A stretch of 64,000 nt of DNA from Variovorax gossypii (GTDB lineage: Bacteria > Pseudomonadota > Gammaproteobacteria > Burkholderiales > Burkholderiaceae_C), in contig NZ_RXOE01000002.1 of assembly GCF_003965815.1 (NCBI RefSeq), forward strand, positions 1,054,001 through 1,118,000. The letters run 5' to 3'. Below, one piece after another: positions 36,617 through 47,494 of this stretch. Position numbers and translations under genes: made by a program. The notes below the pieces were generated by a model. The model was not told where the DNA came from. It saw only the letters and a list, made by a program, of their open reading frames with translations, and did no database searches. Position 1 is the stretch's first letter. Every line of letters begins with the position of its first letter.

Positions 36617-37291
36617 ATGAATCAGACGATGACGGTTCGGGAACAGGTGTCCGCACTTGCGGATGGTCATTTGCAGGGCGAGGCGTTCGCGCAGGCGATC
36701 GACGCTGTCTGCGCCGAAGGCGAATCGCGCGCGACCTGGCAGGCCTACCACGTGGTGGGCGACGTGCTGCGTTCCGGTTCCCATTCGCCGTGCAGCGACA
36801 CCTCCGCGTTCCTGGCGCGCTTCCAGCAGCGGCTGGCCGCGGAGCCGGTGATGGTGACCCCGGTATCGGAACCTGTCGCCGTGCCGGTGGCAGTGCCCGT
36901 GCAGCGCAGGGCGGAAGCGGCGAACGAGCCGGTGTTCCGCTGGAAGCTGGTGGCGGGCGCCGCATCACTGATGGCCGTTGCCGCCATCAGCTGGACTCTG
37001 GTCGGCAACGGCTCGGCCGTGCAACAGGGCGGTACGCAGCTGGCTTCCGTCCAGCAGCAACAGCAGCCGGCCGTCAATTCGGTGCTGGCTGCGGCCGCGG
37101 TCAATGGTCCGCAGGCTGCGAGCAATACGCTGACCCCGACACGCGTGATCGTGGGCAACGGCAACCCGCAGGTGATGCTGCGTGATCCCCGTCTCGATCA
37201 ACTTCTCGAAGCGCACCAGCAGGCTGGCGGTGCCTCGCAAATGCCTTCCGGCTTCCTGCGCAATGCCACTTTCGAGGGCCCGACGCGCTGA
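36617..37291 (+). CDS. rseA: Anti-sigma-E factor RseA (MucA-like)
   Basis: 224 residues. The cytoplasmic N-domain that binds sigma-E shows 'VSALADGHLQGEAFAQAI' and 'WQAYHVVGDVLRS' (about 10-55), followed by a linker, one membrane helix ('LVAGAASLMAVAAISWTLVG', about 112-131) and a Gln/Ala-rich periplasmic tail. ATG 36617 is used; an in-frame GTG three codons earlier is possible. Regulated proteolysis of this protein would release RpoE. Confidence 0.93.
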   Translation: MNQTMTVREQVSALADGHLQGEAFAQAIDAVCAEGESRATWQAYHVVGDVLRSGSHSPCSDTSAFLARFQQRLAAEPVMVTPVSEPVAVPVAVPVQRRAEAANEPVFRWKLVAGAASLMAVAAISWTLVGNGSAVQQGGTQLASVQQQQQPAVNSVLAAAAVNGPQAASNTLTPTRVIVGNGNPQVMLRDPRLDQLLEAHQQAGGASQMPSGFLRNATFEGPTR

Positions 37292-37316
37292 GCGCGCGCA
37301 CCCGTAGCCGCCCGTA

Positions 37317-38396
37317 ATGACCGTTCCGATGCCGATCTCCGCACGCGCCTTCGTGCTTGTGTTTGCCGCTTTCTGCCTGGCGCAGGCTGCCACCGCGCAG
37401 ACCCGCTCGGGCACTGCGAATGCGAAGAGCGCGGCAACGGCGCAGACGGACGAGCCGCCGGCGATGAGCGTGACCGAGTGGCTGCAGCGCATGCACACCG
37501 GCGCACGGCAGCGCAACTACGTGGGCACCTTCGTCGTGTCGGCGCCGGGCGGGGATCTGTCGAGCGCGCGCATCTGGCACGTGCGCGATGGCGAGCACCA
37601 GATCGAGCGCATCGAGGCCCTGTCGGGACCGCCGCGTTCGACCTTCCGGCGCAACCGCAACGTCATGACCTTCCTGCCGGAGGCGAAGGTGGTGAAGGTC
37701 GAGAAGCGCGAGAACCTCGATCTCTTCCCGAACCTGCCGGACAAGCCCGATTCGTCCATCGGCGATTTCTACGACGTGCGTGCGATCGGCAAGGACCGTG
37801 TCGCCGGCTTCGATGCCGACGTGGTGCAGCTGGTGCCTCATGACGGACTGCGCTTCGGCTACCGGATCTGGAGCGAGCGCCACTCCGGCCTGGTGGTGAA
37901 GCTGCAGACCGTCGACAGCGATTCCCGCGTGGTGGAGCAGTCGGCGTTCTCCGAGCTGCAGCTCGACGCACCGGTGAAGGCGCAGGCGCTCGCCCAGATG
38001 ATGTCCAACACGTCGGGCTACCGCATCGAGAAGCTCGAGCTGGAGCGCAGCAACGCGCAGGACGAGGGCTGGACCCTGCGCACGCCCGTGGCCGGATTCA
38101 AGCCCCGAAGCTTCTTCCGTCGCCCTGTGGCGGGTGACGACGGCGGCGGCAAGTCGAAGCAGGATGCGGCCACAGTCCAGTGGACCTTCTCCGACGGACT
38201 CGCTTCGGTGTCGCTCTTCATCGAACGCTACGACCCGGCGCGCGCGCCCCGTGACGGCGTGCTGACCATCGGCGCGACCAACGCCATCCGCCGTCGCCTG
38301 CCCGAGCCGGCCAGCGACTGGTGGCTGACGGCAGTCGGCGAGGTGCCGCAGCAGACGCTCAATGCATTCGCCCAGAGCCTCGCGCGAACGCGCTGA
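37317..38396 (+). CDS. rseB: Periplasmic sigma-E regulator RseB (MucB-like)
   Basis: A 359-residue exported protein: signal peptide ending at 'AQAATAQ', then the MucB/RseB N-domain starting 'VTEWLQRMHTGARQRNYVGT' (about 51-70) and a C-domain with 'DGLASVSLFIERYDP' near 300. It binds RseA and protects it from cleavage until lipopolysaccharide or lipids are sensed. It is 25 bp after rseA. Confidence 0.94.
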   Translation: MTVPMPISARAFVLVFAAFCLAQAATAQTRSGTANAKSAATAQTDEPPAMSVTEWLQRMHTGARQRNYVGTFVVSAPGGDLSSARIWHVRDGEHQIERIEALSGPPRSTFRRNRNVMTFLPEAKVVKVEKRENLDLFPNLPDKPDSSIGDFYDVRAIGKDRVAGFDADVVQLVPHDGLRFGYRIWSERHSGLVVKLQTVDSDSRVVEQSAFSELQLDAPVKAQALAQMMSNTSGYRIEKLELERSNAQDEGWTLRTPVAGFKPRSFFRRPVAGDDGGGKSKQDAATVQWTFSDGLASVSLFIERYDPARAPRDGVLTIGATNAIRRRLPEPASDWWLTAVGEVPQQTLNAFAQSLARTR

Positions 38397-38503
38397 TTCG
38401 CCGGCAGGCAGATCGCACGGGCGCCGATTGCGCTGAACCAAGCACTCGGCGCAGACTCATAGCACTTGTTTTTCAGCCGCTCTGTTCTTTTGAAAGAAAA
38501 CCG

Positions 38504-39982
38504 ATGATCTTCAAAGTCGAGGGACACAAGCTTCGTTCCGGTCTGCTGGCTTTCGCGCTCGCCCTGACGGCTGGCGCCACTTTCCTTCCGGTCGAGCCGG
38601 TCCACGCGCAGACACGCACGCTGCCCGACTTTACCGATCTGGTCGATCAGGTCGGCCCTTCCGTGGTCAACATCCGTACCGTGGAGAAGGTCGCGCAGCG
38701 CGGCGGCAACGGCGAGATGGACGAGGAAATGCAGGAGTTCTTCCGCCGCTTCTTCGGCCAGCCCCTGCCGGGCCAGCCGCGGCAGGGGCCGCGCCAGAAT
38801 CGTCCGCAGCCTCAGGAGGAAGAGCGTCCGCGCGGCGTCGGCTCCGGCTTCATCCTCACGCCCGACGGCTACGTGATGACCAACGCGCACGTGGTCGAGG
38901 ACGCGTCCGAGGTGCTGGTCACGCTGCCGGACAAGCGCGAGTTCAAGGCAAAGATCGTCGGTGCCGACAAGCGCACCGACGTCGCCGTCGTCAAGATCGA
39001 AGCAACCGGGCTGCCCGCGGTGAAGGTCGGCGACATCTCCAAGCTGCGCGTGGGCGAGTGGGTGATGGCCATCGGCTCTCCCTTCGGCCTCGAGAACACC
39101 GTCACTGCCGGCATCGTGAGCGCCAAGCAGCGCGACACCGGCGAATACCTGCCGTTCATCCAGACGGACGTGGCCATCAATCCCGGCAACTCGGGCGGCC
39201 CGCTGATCAACATGCGCGGCGAGGTGGTCGGCATCAACAGCCAGATCTACTCGCGCTCGGGCGGCTTCATGGGCATCTCGTTCTCGATCCCGATCGACGA
39301 GGCGATCCGCGTGAGCGACCAGCTGCGCACCTCGGGCCGCGTCTCGCGTGGCCGCATCGGCGTGCAGATCGACCAGGTCACCAAGGACGTGGCTGAGGCC
39401 ATCGGCCTGGGCAAGGCGCAGGGCGCGCTGGTGCGAGGCGTAGAGGCCGGTTCGCCGGGCGAGAAGGCCGGTGTCGAGCCGGGCGACGTCATCACCAAGT
39501 TCGACGGCAAGCCCATCGAGAAGCCGAGCGACCTGCCGCGCCTGGTGGGCAACACCAAACCTGGCACCAAGAGCACGCTCACGGTGTTCCGCCGTGGCGC
39601 CTCGCGGGATCTCAGCGTGACCATTGCCGAGATCGAGCCCGACAAGCCAAGCAAGCGCGCGAGCGATCGCGACGAGCAGGCGCAGAAGCCGCCGGCATCC
39701 GCTGCTGCCAAGTCGCTGGGCCTGACCGTGAGCGACCTCACCGATGCACAGAAGAAGGAGCTGAAGGTGAAGGGCGGCGTGAAGGTCGATGCCGCCAGCG
39801 AAGCCGCGGCCCGTGCGGGTCTGCGCGAGGGCGACATCATCATGGCGGTCGGCAATACCGACGTGTCGAATGCGCGCGAATTCGAGTCCGCCGTTGCCAA
39901 GTCGGACAAGAGCAAGTCGCTCAGCATCCTGTTCCGCCGCGGCGATTGGGCGCAGTACGCGCTGATCCGGCAGACACGCTGA
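38504..39982 (+). CDS. mucD: Do-family periplasmic serine protease (MucD/DegP-like)
   Basis: A 492-residue quality-control protease with a signal peptide ending near 'VHAQ' and a trypsin-like domain whose triad is in 'VMTNAHVVEDAS' (His, about 126), 'DKRTDVAVVKI' (Asp) and 'INPGNSGGPLINM' (Ser, about 231). Two PDZ domains follow (about 280-370 and 400-490). A 40-residue Gln/Pro/Arg-rich loop lies before the His, as in DegP. It closes the rpoE-rseA-rseB-mucD set, and a strong terminator follows. Confidence 0.96.
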   Translation: MIFKVEGHKLRSGLLAFALALTAGATFLPVEPVHAQTRTLPDFTDLVDQVGPSVVNIRTVEKVAQRGGNGEMDEEMQEFFRRFFGQPLPGQPRQGPRQNRPQPQEEERPRGVGSGFILTPDGYVMTNAHVVEDASEVLVTLPDKREFKAKIVGADKRTDVAVVKIEATGLPAVKVGDISKLRVGEWVMAIGSPFGLENTVTAGIVSAKQRDTGEYLPFIQTDVAINPGNSGGPLINMRGEVVGINSQIYSRSGGFMGISFSIPIDEAIRVSDQLRTSGRVSRGRIGVQIDQVTKDVAEAIGLGKAQGALVRGVEAGSPGEKAGVEPGDVITKFDGKPIEKPSDLPRLVGNTKPGTKSTLTVFRRGASRDLSVTIAEIEPDKPSKRASDRDEQAQKPPASAAAKSLGLTVSDLTDAQKKELKVKGGVKVDAASEAAARAGLREGDIIMAVGNTDVSNAREFESAVAKSDKSKSLSILFRRGDWAQYALIRQTR

Positions 39983-40001
39983 TCCGGCCCTGGCGTCAAG
40001 T

Positions 40002-40038
40002 GGCCCCACCCGGCAGTCGGGTTTGGGGCCGTTTTTTT
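40002..40038 (+). terminator. Intrinsic terminator after mucD
   Basis: GGCCCCA-C-CCG / CGG-GT-TTGGGGCC stem with a GCAGT loop, followed by G and seven T. It lies 20 bp after the mucD stop. Confidence 0.88.
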
Positions 40039-40418
40039 GAGGTGTTTACGACGTTCCGACGCCGGCCTCTAAAAAAATCATAGGCCTCGAAAATGCCGGT
40101 TTTAGTTTGCGTCCACTAACTTTCCGAAGGGCTAAGGACGGATTTCGGTAGAATAGGGCACTCTCGGCGGCTGGTCGGCGCATAAGGAGTCGCCCGACCT
40201 TCACCATGCGAGATGTCAGATAGCAGTCCACCGGTGCTCCACAGATCGCCCACAAGTTGTTCAGTAACTGCTTCACCGATCCTGTTGATAACCTGTTCAT
40301 ATCTTTGATGTTGTGGACCTGCAACGACCCCTTTGGACCCCGTTCCCGGATGTACGCGCTTCCCTTTTTGCCTACAATGAAGCTCCAACTACTGCAGTTG
40401 CCATTGCTTGTTGGTTCA
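40039..40418 (+). other. Non-coding region between mucD and lepA with possible small RNA
   Basis: About 460 bp from the mucD terminator to lepA without a credible protein gene; small frames on both strands lack ribosome-binding sites. It has a TAGAAT box (40149-40154), a stem-loop GGTCGG/CCGACC (40173-40199) and a TACAAT box (40373-40378) followed 41 bp later by a perfect terminator. A transcript starting near 40160 or 40385 and ending at about 40449 would be a free RNA of about 290 or 65 nt. Confidence 0.4.
40373..40378 (+). promoter_or_regulatory. Candidate -10 box (TACAAT) before an orphan terminator
   Basis: TACAAT lies 41 bp upstream of the terminator at 40419-40449; no strong -35. The overlapping ATG opens a Leu-rich 27-codon frame (40377-40460) that lacks a Shine-Dalgarno. 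Confidence 0.4.
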
Positions 40419-40449
40419 GGGCGCGTCTCCAGAAGACGCGCCCTTTTTT
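40419..40449 (+). terminator. Strong intrinsic terminator upstream of lepA
   Basis: GGGCGCGTCT-CCAGA-AGACGCGCCC with six T: a perfect 10-bp stem. It stands 55 bp before the lepA start and 381 bp after the mucD terminator, so it ends a separate transcript or works as an attenuator for lepA. Confidence 0.88.
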
Positions 40450-40504
40450 CTTGCCTGTAGCACTCTGCGTACGAGCCAATTCAAGTACTTAAGCGTTCCC
40501 GTTG

Positions 40505-42316
<1,812 letters not shown>

Positions 42317-42323
42317 TCGAAAA

Positions 42324-43295
42324 ATGGCATTCATCACCTCCCTGGTCCTCGCGGCCTTCGCCGCCTATGTCGGCGCCTGGTACTTCAACATGATCGAAGG
42401 CAACTTCGCCTTGCTGTTGTTCGTTGCCACGGTTGTCACCGGCATCTACTGGCTGGCCGAGCGCTTCTACTTCCTGCCCCGTCGCGAGCAGGCGGCCGCA
42501 AAGCTGGAGTCCTCGCTGATCGACCGCAATGCGCGCCTGGCCGAGCAGGGCATCAAGCAGGTCGACACGGCCGACGCGAAGGCGAGCGAGCGCCTGCTGA
42601 TGCAGCCCTGGTGGCTCGACTGGACCGCCGGCCTGTTCCCGGTGATCCTGGTGGTGTTCCTGCTGCGCTCGTTCCTCTACGAGCCTTTCAAGATCCCGTC
42701 GGGCTCGATGATGCCCACGCTGCTGACCGGCGACCTGATCCTGGTCAACAAGTTCACCTACGGCCTGCGCCTGCCGGTCGTCAACACCAAGATCACCGAA
42801 GGCACGCCGCTGGCGCGCGGCGACGTGGTGGTGTTCCGCTACCCGCCCAAGCCGAGCATGGACTACATCAAGCGCGTGGTCGGCATTCCCGGCGACGAGG
42901 TGGCTTACCTGAACAAGAAGCTCACGATCAACGGCCAGCCGGTTTCCAAGGCGCCGGCCGCCGACTACCTCGACAGCGAGTCGATGCGCCTGCTCAAGCA
43001 GTACGACGAGAAGCTGGGCGACAAGGAGCACAAGATCCTCAACGACGAAACCACGCCGTCGTTCATTCCCGGCGCCGGTGGCTTCAACTTCCCGGGCATC
43101 GAGAACTGCCGCTACACGGCCGAAGGGGTGGTCTGCAAAGTACCCCCCGGCAGCTATTTCATGATGGGCGACAACCGCGATAATTCGGCCGACTCGCGTT
43201 TCTGGGGCTTCGTGCCGGACAAGAACGTCGTGGGCAAGGCTTTCTTCGTCTGGATGAACTTCGGCGACCTGGGACGCATCGGTCCGTTTCAATAA
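42324..43295 (+). CDS. lepB: Signal peptidase I
   Basis: A 323-residue inner-membrane protease that removes Sec and Tat signal peptides. Two N-terminal helices (about 1-20 and 25-45) and a third segment 'GLFPVILVVFLLRSFLYEPF' (about 107-126) precede 'IPSGSMMPTLLTGD' with the nucleophile Ser (about 131). The general-base Lys is in 'DYIKRVVGIPGDEV' (about 188), and 'MMGDNRDNSADSRFWG' (about 281-296) is box E. Confidence 0.97.
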   Translation: MAFITSLVLAAFAAYVGAWYFNMIEGNFALLLFVATVVTGIYWLAERFYFLPRREQAAAKLESSLIDRNARLAEQGIKQVDTADAKASERLLMQPWWLDWTAGLFPVILVVFLLRSFLYEPFKIPSGSMMPTLLTGDLILVNKFTYGLRLPVVNTKITEGTPLARGDVVVFRYPPKPSMDYIKRVVGIPGDEVAYLNKKLTINGQPVSKAPAADYLDSESMRLLKQYDEKLGDKEHKILNDETTPSFIPGAGGFNFPGIENCRYTAEGVVCKVPPGSYFMMGDNRDNSADSRFWGFVPDKNVVGKAFFVWMNFGDLGRIGPFQ

Positions 43296-43337
43296 ACAAG
43301 CATTCATCGGCAAGCATAGTTCGAGGGGTATGAGGGC

Positions 43338-43706
43338 ATGAGAGCACATCGGTCCGTTCGCAGCAGGGCTGCGCAGCAACGTGGCATTTCGTTCATCGGC
43401 TTGGTGTTCGTCGCGGCCGTGCTCGGGTGCCTGGGCGTGGTCATCGCGCAGGTCATTCCGACGCTGATCGAGTGGCAGGCCATCGACAAGGCCGCCAACA
43501 AGGCCAAGGAAGGCACGACCGTGCCCGAGGTGCGCGCCATCTTCGATCGCGCCCAGGCCATCGACGACTTCAAGTCGGTCAGCGGCAAGGACCTCGAAAT
43601 CAAGAAGGTCGGCGACAAGGTGGTCGTGTCGTACTCGTACGAGCGCGAGATTCCGCTCTTCGGCCCGGCCTACCTGACGCTCAAGTACAAGGGCGAATCC
43701 CGCTGA
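43338..43706 (+). CDS. DUF4845 small membrane protein
   Basis: A 122-residue protein with one N-terminal helix ('[20 protein letters not shown]', about 16-35) and a periplasmic domain. The 'RGISFIGL' start resembles type IV pilin-like N-termini, but without a clear prepilin cleavage site. It is typically found between lepB and rnc in beta- and gammaproteobacteria; function unknown. Confidence 0.9.
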   Translation: MRAHRSVRSRAAQQRGISFIGLVFVAAVLGCLGVVIAQVIPTLIEWQAIDKAANKAKEGTTVPEVRAIFDRAQAIDDFKSVSGKDLEIKKVGDKVVVSYSYEREIPLFGPAYLTLKYKGESR

Positions 43707-43723
43707 ACACGGCGCCTAAAAAG

Positions 43724-44410
43724 GTGGACGGCAGCCTCGCCGCATTGCAGGCGCGCCTGCAGCACACCTTCTCCGATCCGCGGCTGCTGCAGCTCGCGCT
43801 CACGCACCGCAGCTTCTCGGCCGACCACAACGAGCGCCTCGAGTTTCTCGGCGACTCGGTGCTGAACCTGGCGGTCTCGCACCTGCTGTACATGCGCCTG
43901 TCGGCCCTGCCAGAGGGCGACCTGTCGCGCGTGCGGGCCAATCTCGTCAAGCAGGACACCCTGCACCGCCTGGCGGTGGGGCTGGCGCTGTCGCCGCTGC
44001 TGCGGCTCGGCGAGGGCGAGGCGCGGTCGGGAGGGCCGAACCGGCCGTCGATCCTGGCCGACGCGCTCGAGGCGTTGATCGGTGCGGTGTATCTGGATGC
44101 CGGCTTTGCCGCTGCCCAGGCGCTGGTGCACCGGCTCTACGAGTCGGTCGAGATCAACCCGCGCATGGAAGCCGCGGCCAAGGACCCCAAGACCGAATTG
44201 CAGGAATGGCTGCAGGGTCACAAAATGAAGCTGCCGGTGTACCGCGTGGCCGCCACATTGGGCGCGGCACACAAGCAGACTTTCGATGTCGAGTGCGAAG
44301 TGCCCGAGCTGGGCTTTCGCGAACGCGGCATCGGCGGCTCGCGCCGCGCCGGCGAGCAGGCGGCGGCCGCTGCCATGTTGATCCGGCTCAAGGCACGCGG
44401 CGCCGCGTGA
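43724..44410 (+). CDS. rnc: Ribonuclease III
   Basis: A 228-residue double-strand-specific endoribonuclease for rRNA and mRNA processing. The signature '[20 protein letters not shown]' is at about residue 37-56, '[18 protein letters not shown]' holds further acidic ligands, and a double-stranded RNA-binding domain ends the protein ('[18 protein letters not shown]'). Start is uncertain: GTG 43724 is used; CTG 43703 has a better-placed AAGGGCG. Confidence 0.95.
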   Translation: MDGSLAALQARLQHTFSDPRLLQLALTHRSFSADHNERLEFLGDSVLNLAVSHLLYMRLSALPEGDLSRVRANLVKQDTLHRLAVGLALSPLLRLGEGEARSGGPNRPSILADALEALIGAVYLDAGFAAAQALVHRLYESVEINPRMEAAAKDPKTELQEWLQGHKMKLPVYRVAATLGAAHKQTFDVECEVPELGFRERGIGGSRRAGEQAAAAAMLIRLKARGAA

Positions 44411-44417
44411 AATCAGA

Positions 44418-45383
44418 ATGAACGATGCTATCAATCCCGTAGCGGAACCCGAAGACGCCGCAAGCGGCGAGGGCGCCGCTGGTCCCCAGCACTGCGGTCT
44501 CATCGCCATCGTCGGCAAGCCCAACGTGGGCAAGTCGACGCTGCTCAATGCGCTGGTCGGCCAGAAGATCAGCATCACCTCGCGCAAGGCGCAGACCACG
44601 CGCCATCGGATCACCGGCATGCGCACGCTGGGCGCCACCCAGTACGTGTTCGTCGACACGCCGGGCTTCCAGACCCTGCATGCCAACGCGCTGAACAAGT
44701 CGCTCAACAAGACCGTGCAGGGCGCGGTCGGCGACGTGGACCTGATCCTGTTCGTGGTCGAGGCCGGCAGCTTCACGCAGGCCGACGAGCGCGTGCTCAA
44801 GCTGCTCGGCAAGGGCATTCCCACGGTGCTGCTGGCCAACAAGCTGGACAACGTGCATCGCCGCGGCGACATCGCGCCCTGGCTCAAGAGCATGCAGGAG
44901 AAGCACGAGTTCGCCGAATACGTGCCGATGTCGGCCAAGAACCCGAAGGACGTCGAGCGCCTTTTCGGCATCTGCGAGAAATACCTGCCCGAGCAGCCCT
45001 GGTTCTACGACGAGGACGAGCTGACCGACCGCAGCGAGAAGTTCCTCGCCGGCGAGCTGGTGCGCGAGAAGCTGTTCCGCCTCACCGGCGACGAGCTGCC
45101 CTACACCTCGACCGTCGTCATCGACAAGTTCGAGGAGGAGCCGCCGCAGAAGAAGGGCCAGAAGCGCCTGCTGCGCATCGCCGCCACCATCGTGGTCGAG
45201 CGCGACGGGCACAAGGCCATGGTGATCGGCGACAAGGGCGAGCGCATCAAGCGCATCGGCATGGAAACCCGGGTCGAGCTCGAGAAGCTGGCCGACGCCA
45301 AGGTGTTCCTCGAGCTGTGGGTGAAGGTGCGCTCGGGCTGGGCCGACGACGAAGCCCGCGTCCGCTCGTTCGGCTATGAATGA
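44418..45383 (+). CDS. era: GTPase Era
   Basis: A 321-residue GTPase that binds the 3' end of 16S rRNA in 30S assembly. '[20 protein letters not shown]' (about 30-49), 'DTPGFQT' and 'LLANKLDN' are the G motifs; the C-terminal KH domain includes '[20 protein letters not shown]' (about 271-290). A 25-residue acidic N-terminal extension precedes the G domain. It is followed by the second copy of the dispersed repeat. Confidence 0.97.
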   Translation: MNDAINPVAEPEDAASGEGAAGPQHCGLIAIVGKPNVGKSTLLNALVGQKISITSRKAQTTRHRITGMRTLGATQYVFVDTPGFQTLHANALNKSLNKTVQGAVGDVDLILFVVEAGSFTQADERVLKLLGKGIPTVLLANKLDNVHRRGDIAPWLKSMQEKHEFAEYVPMSAKNPKDVERLFGICEKYLPEQPWFYDEDELTDRSEKFLAGELVREKLFRLTGDELPYTSTVVIDKFEEEPPQKKGQKRLLRIAATIVVERDGHKAMVIGDKGERIKRIGMETRVELEKLADAKVFLELWVKVRSGWADDEARVRSFGYE

Positions 45384-45390
45384 ATAGGCA

Positions 45391-45478
45391 AACCCCCAGG
45401 CTTGCTCGCTTCGCGTAGCCGCCAATCCCCTTTGCCGGGGGCAACGCCCGCGGCCAGGCAAAGCCGGTCCCGCAGCTT
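45391..45478. repeat. Dispersed intergenic repeat, copy 2
   Basis: Shares ordered blocks with 26219-26294 (see that entry). This copy, between era and recO, can fold through CTTTGCC/GGCAAAG and CCCC/GGGG. It fills nearly all of the gap. Confidence 0.65.
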
Positions 45479-45517
45479 TTGCCGGCCTCAAACCTCGATG
45501 CCTCATTGCGTTCTGAC

Positions 45518-46288
45518 ATGGCCACCCACCGCGTTTCGCACGAGCCGGCTTACGTCCTCCACCGCTACGACTGGAGCGAGTCGAGCCTGATCCTCGAAGT
45601 CTTCACCCGCCACCACGGGCGCATCGCGCTCGTGGCCAAGGGGGCGAAGCGCCCGAGCTCCAACTTCCGGCCGGTGCTGCTGCCGCTGCAACCCCTGCAG
45701 GTCAACTACGGCGGCGACGCCGAGATCCGCACGCTCAAGGGCGCCGAATGGATGGGCGGGCACGTCATGCCGACCGGCGAGGCGCTGCTGTCGGGCTACT
45801 ACGTCAACGAGCTGCTGCTGCGCCTGCTGGCGCGGGACGATGCCCATGAGGCGCTGTTCGACGCCTACGCCGGGGTCGTGCAGGTGCTGGCGAGCGAGCA
45901 CGCCGGCGCCCAGGCCGCGACCCAGGCGGCCGCGCTGCGGGCCTTCGAACTGCTGCTGCTACGCGAAGTCGGCCTGCTGCCCTCGCTCGACGCCCAGACT
46001 CTCACGCTGGAACCGCTTGCCGCCGAAGAGCGCTACAGCCTCGTGCCCGAGGCCGGCCTGCGCCAGGCCGGTGACGACGAGGCCGCGCTGGCCGGTGCCG
46101 ACTGGCTCGCCCTGCAGGCCGTGCTGGACGACCGCGCCCCATTTACTGCCACATTGCGTGAAATTGCCATCATGAGCGCCGGCGGCAACAGTGCCCTGAG
46201 AAACCAGCTGCGCGCACTGCTCAACTACCATTGCGGCGTGTCCACGCTGCGCACGCGGCAAATGATGAGAGACCTGCAAGCACTATGA
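45518..46288 (+). CDS. recO: DNA repair protein RecO
   Basis: A 256-residue mediator of RecA loading in the RecFOR pathway. An OB-fold fills the first 80 residues ('[20 protein letters not shown]', '[20 protein letters not shown]'), followed by a helical domain with '[20 protein letters not shown]' (about 90-109) and the end '[20 protein letters not shown]'. The zinc-binding Cys cluster of some RecO proteins is absent. The ATG at 45518 is used. It overlaps pdxJ by 4 bp. Confidence 0.95.
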   Translation: MATHRVSHEPAYVLHRYDWSESSLILEVFTRHHGRIALVAKGAKRPSSNFRPVLLPLQPLQVNYGGDAEIRTLKGAEWMGGHVMPTGEALLSGYYVNELLLRLLARDDAHEALFDAYAGVVQVLASEHAGAQAATQAAALRAFELLLLREVGLLPSLDAQTLTLEPLAAEERYSLVPEAGLRQAGDDEAALAGADWLALQAVLDDRAPFTATLREIAIMSAGGNSALRNQLRALLNYHCGVSTLRTRQMMRDLQAL

Positions 46289-47088
46289 GCACTCCGGGCC
46301 AAGCCGGCACCACCGCCGCCACCTCGCTGTCCGTCAACCTCAACAAGGTCGCCCTGGTGCGCAACACGCGCCACCTGGGCATTCCGAGCGTGGTGAAGGC
46401 CGCGCAGGCCTGCCTGGCGGTCGGCGCGCACGGCATCACGGTGCACCCGCGCCCTGACGCCCGCCACATCCGCGCGCACGACGTGAGCGACCTTTCCGCG
46501 CTGCTCGCGAAGGACTGGCCGGACGTCGAGTTCAACATCGAGGGCAATCCCTTCCAGAACCTGATGGACTTCGTGCGCACGCTGAAGCCGCACCAGGCCA
46601 CCTTCGTGCCCGACAGCGAGACCCAGTCGACCAGCGACCACGGCTGGACCTTCCCCGACGACGCCGAGCGCCTGCGCCCCCTGATCGCCGAAGCCAAGGC
46701 CCTGGGCGTGCGCGTCAGCCTGTTCATGGACCCGATTCCCGAGATGATGGCCGCCGTCAAGGCCGTGGGCGCCGACCGGGTCGAGCTCTACACCGAAGGC
46801 TACGCGGCCTCTCGCGGCACCCCGAACGAGCAGGCAGTGCTCGCGCGCTATGCCGAGTCGGCGCGCGCCGCCATCGCGGCGGGCCTGGGCGTCAATGCCG
46901 GGCACGACCTGAGCCGGGACAACCTCACGGCCTTCCTGCGCGCCGTGCCGGGTGTACAGGAGGTGTCCATCGGCCATGCCTTCGTCGCTGACGCACTTGA
47001 GCTCGGCTACACGGCTGCCACGCGCGACTACCTGCGCTGCATCGCCGAGGCGCGCCAGCAGCAACAGCAGCAACAACAACAACAATGA
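46285..47088 (+). CDS. pdxJ: Pyridoxine 5'-phosphate synthase, with a polyglutamine tail
   Basis: A 267-residue TIM-barrel enzyme making pyridoxine phosphate from aminoacetone phosphate and deoxyxylulose phosphate. '[15 protein letters not shown]' (about 14-28), '[16 protein letters not shown]' (about 50-65), 'FNIEGNP' and '[14 protein letters not shown]' are family motifs. It ends in ten consecutive Gln encoded by CAG and CAA codons (47056-47085), an extension not needed for the fold. In the E. coli genome recO, pdxJ and acpS are also adjacent. Confidence 0.96.
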   Translation: MSTPGQAGTTAATSLSVNLNKVALVRNTRHLGIPSVVKAAQACLAVGAHGITVHPRPDARHIRAHDVSDLSALLAKDWPDVEFNIEGNPFQNLMDFVRTLKPHQATFVPDSETQSTSDHGWTFPDDAERLRPLIAEAKALGVRVSLFMDPIPEMMAAVKAVGADRVELYTEGYAASRGTPNEQAVLARYAESARAAIAAGLGVNAGHDLSRDNLTAFLRAVPGVQEVSIGHAFVADALELGYTAATRDYLRCIAEARQQQQQQQQQQ

Positions 47089-47101
47089 ACGCCGGCGCCG
47101 C

Positions 47102-47494
47102 ATGATCTACGGCATTGGCACCGACATCTGCGACCTGCGTCGCATCGCCGCGACCTTCGAGCGCCAGGGCGAGCGCTTTGCCCGCAAGGTGCTGAGCGAC
47201 GCCGAATTCAAGGTCTGGCAGGCCCGCAGCGCGCGCTGGCCGAAGCGCGGCCTGAGCTACCTGGCGACCCGCTTCTCCGCCAAGGAGGCCTTCAGCAAGG
47301 CCATCGGGCTGGGCATGCGCATGCCCATGAGCTGGCGCCTGTGCGAGATCGCCAACCTGCGCAGCGGCAAGCCCGTCATCGTGCTGCACGGCGGCCTGAA
47401 GGACTGGTTCGAGGCGCAGGGCCTCACCGCCCACGTGACCGTGACCGACGAAACCGAATACGCCGCGAGCTTCGTGGTGGTGGAGAAGATATGA
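47102..47494 (+). CDS. acpS: Holo-ACP synthase
   Basis: A 130-residue phosphopantetheinyl transferase that activates AcpP. '[14 protein letters not shown]' (residues 2-15) carries the metal-binding Asp and '[13 protein letters not shown]' (about 57-69) the catalytic Glu and Lys. ATG 47102 is 13 bp after pdxJ. The stop overlaps the nagZ start (ATGA). Confidence 0.96.
   Translation: MIYGIGTDICDLRRIAATFERQGERFARKVLSDAEFKVWQARSARWPKRGLSYLATRFSAKEAFSKAIGLGMRMPMSWRLCEIANLRSGKPVIVLHGGLKDWFEAQGLTAHVTVTDETEYAASFVVVEKI

Noticed and set aside
40200..40330. DnaA-box-like TGTTGATAA and AT-richer stretch as a replication origin
   Set aside because: A single imperfect match (TTATCAACA) without dnaA, dnaN, parAB or further boxes.
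40046..40388. Small minus-strand frames (90-92 codons) between mucD and lepA
   Set aside because: No ribosome-binding site and no recognisable motif; they cross the terminator/promoter structures.
40377..40460. Leu-rich 27-codon frame as a leader peptide for attenuation
   Set aside because: Starts inside the -10 box, lacks a Shine-Dalgarno, and lepA is not an amino-acid synthesis gene.
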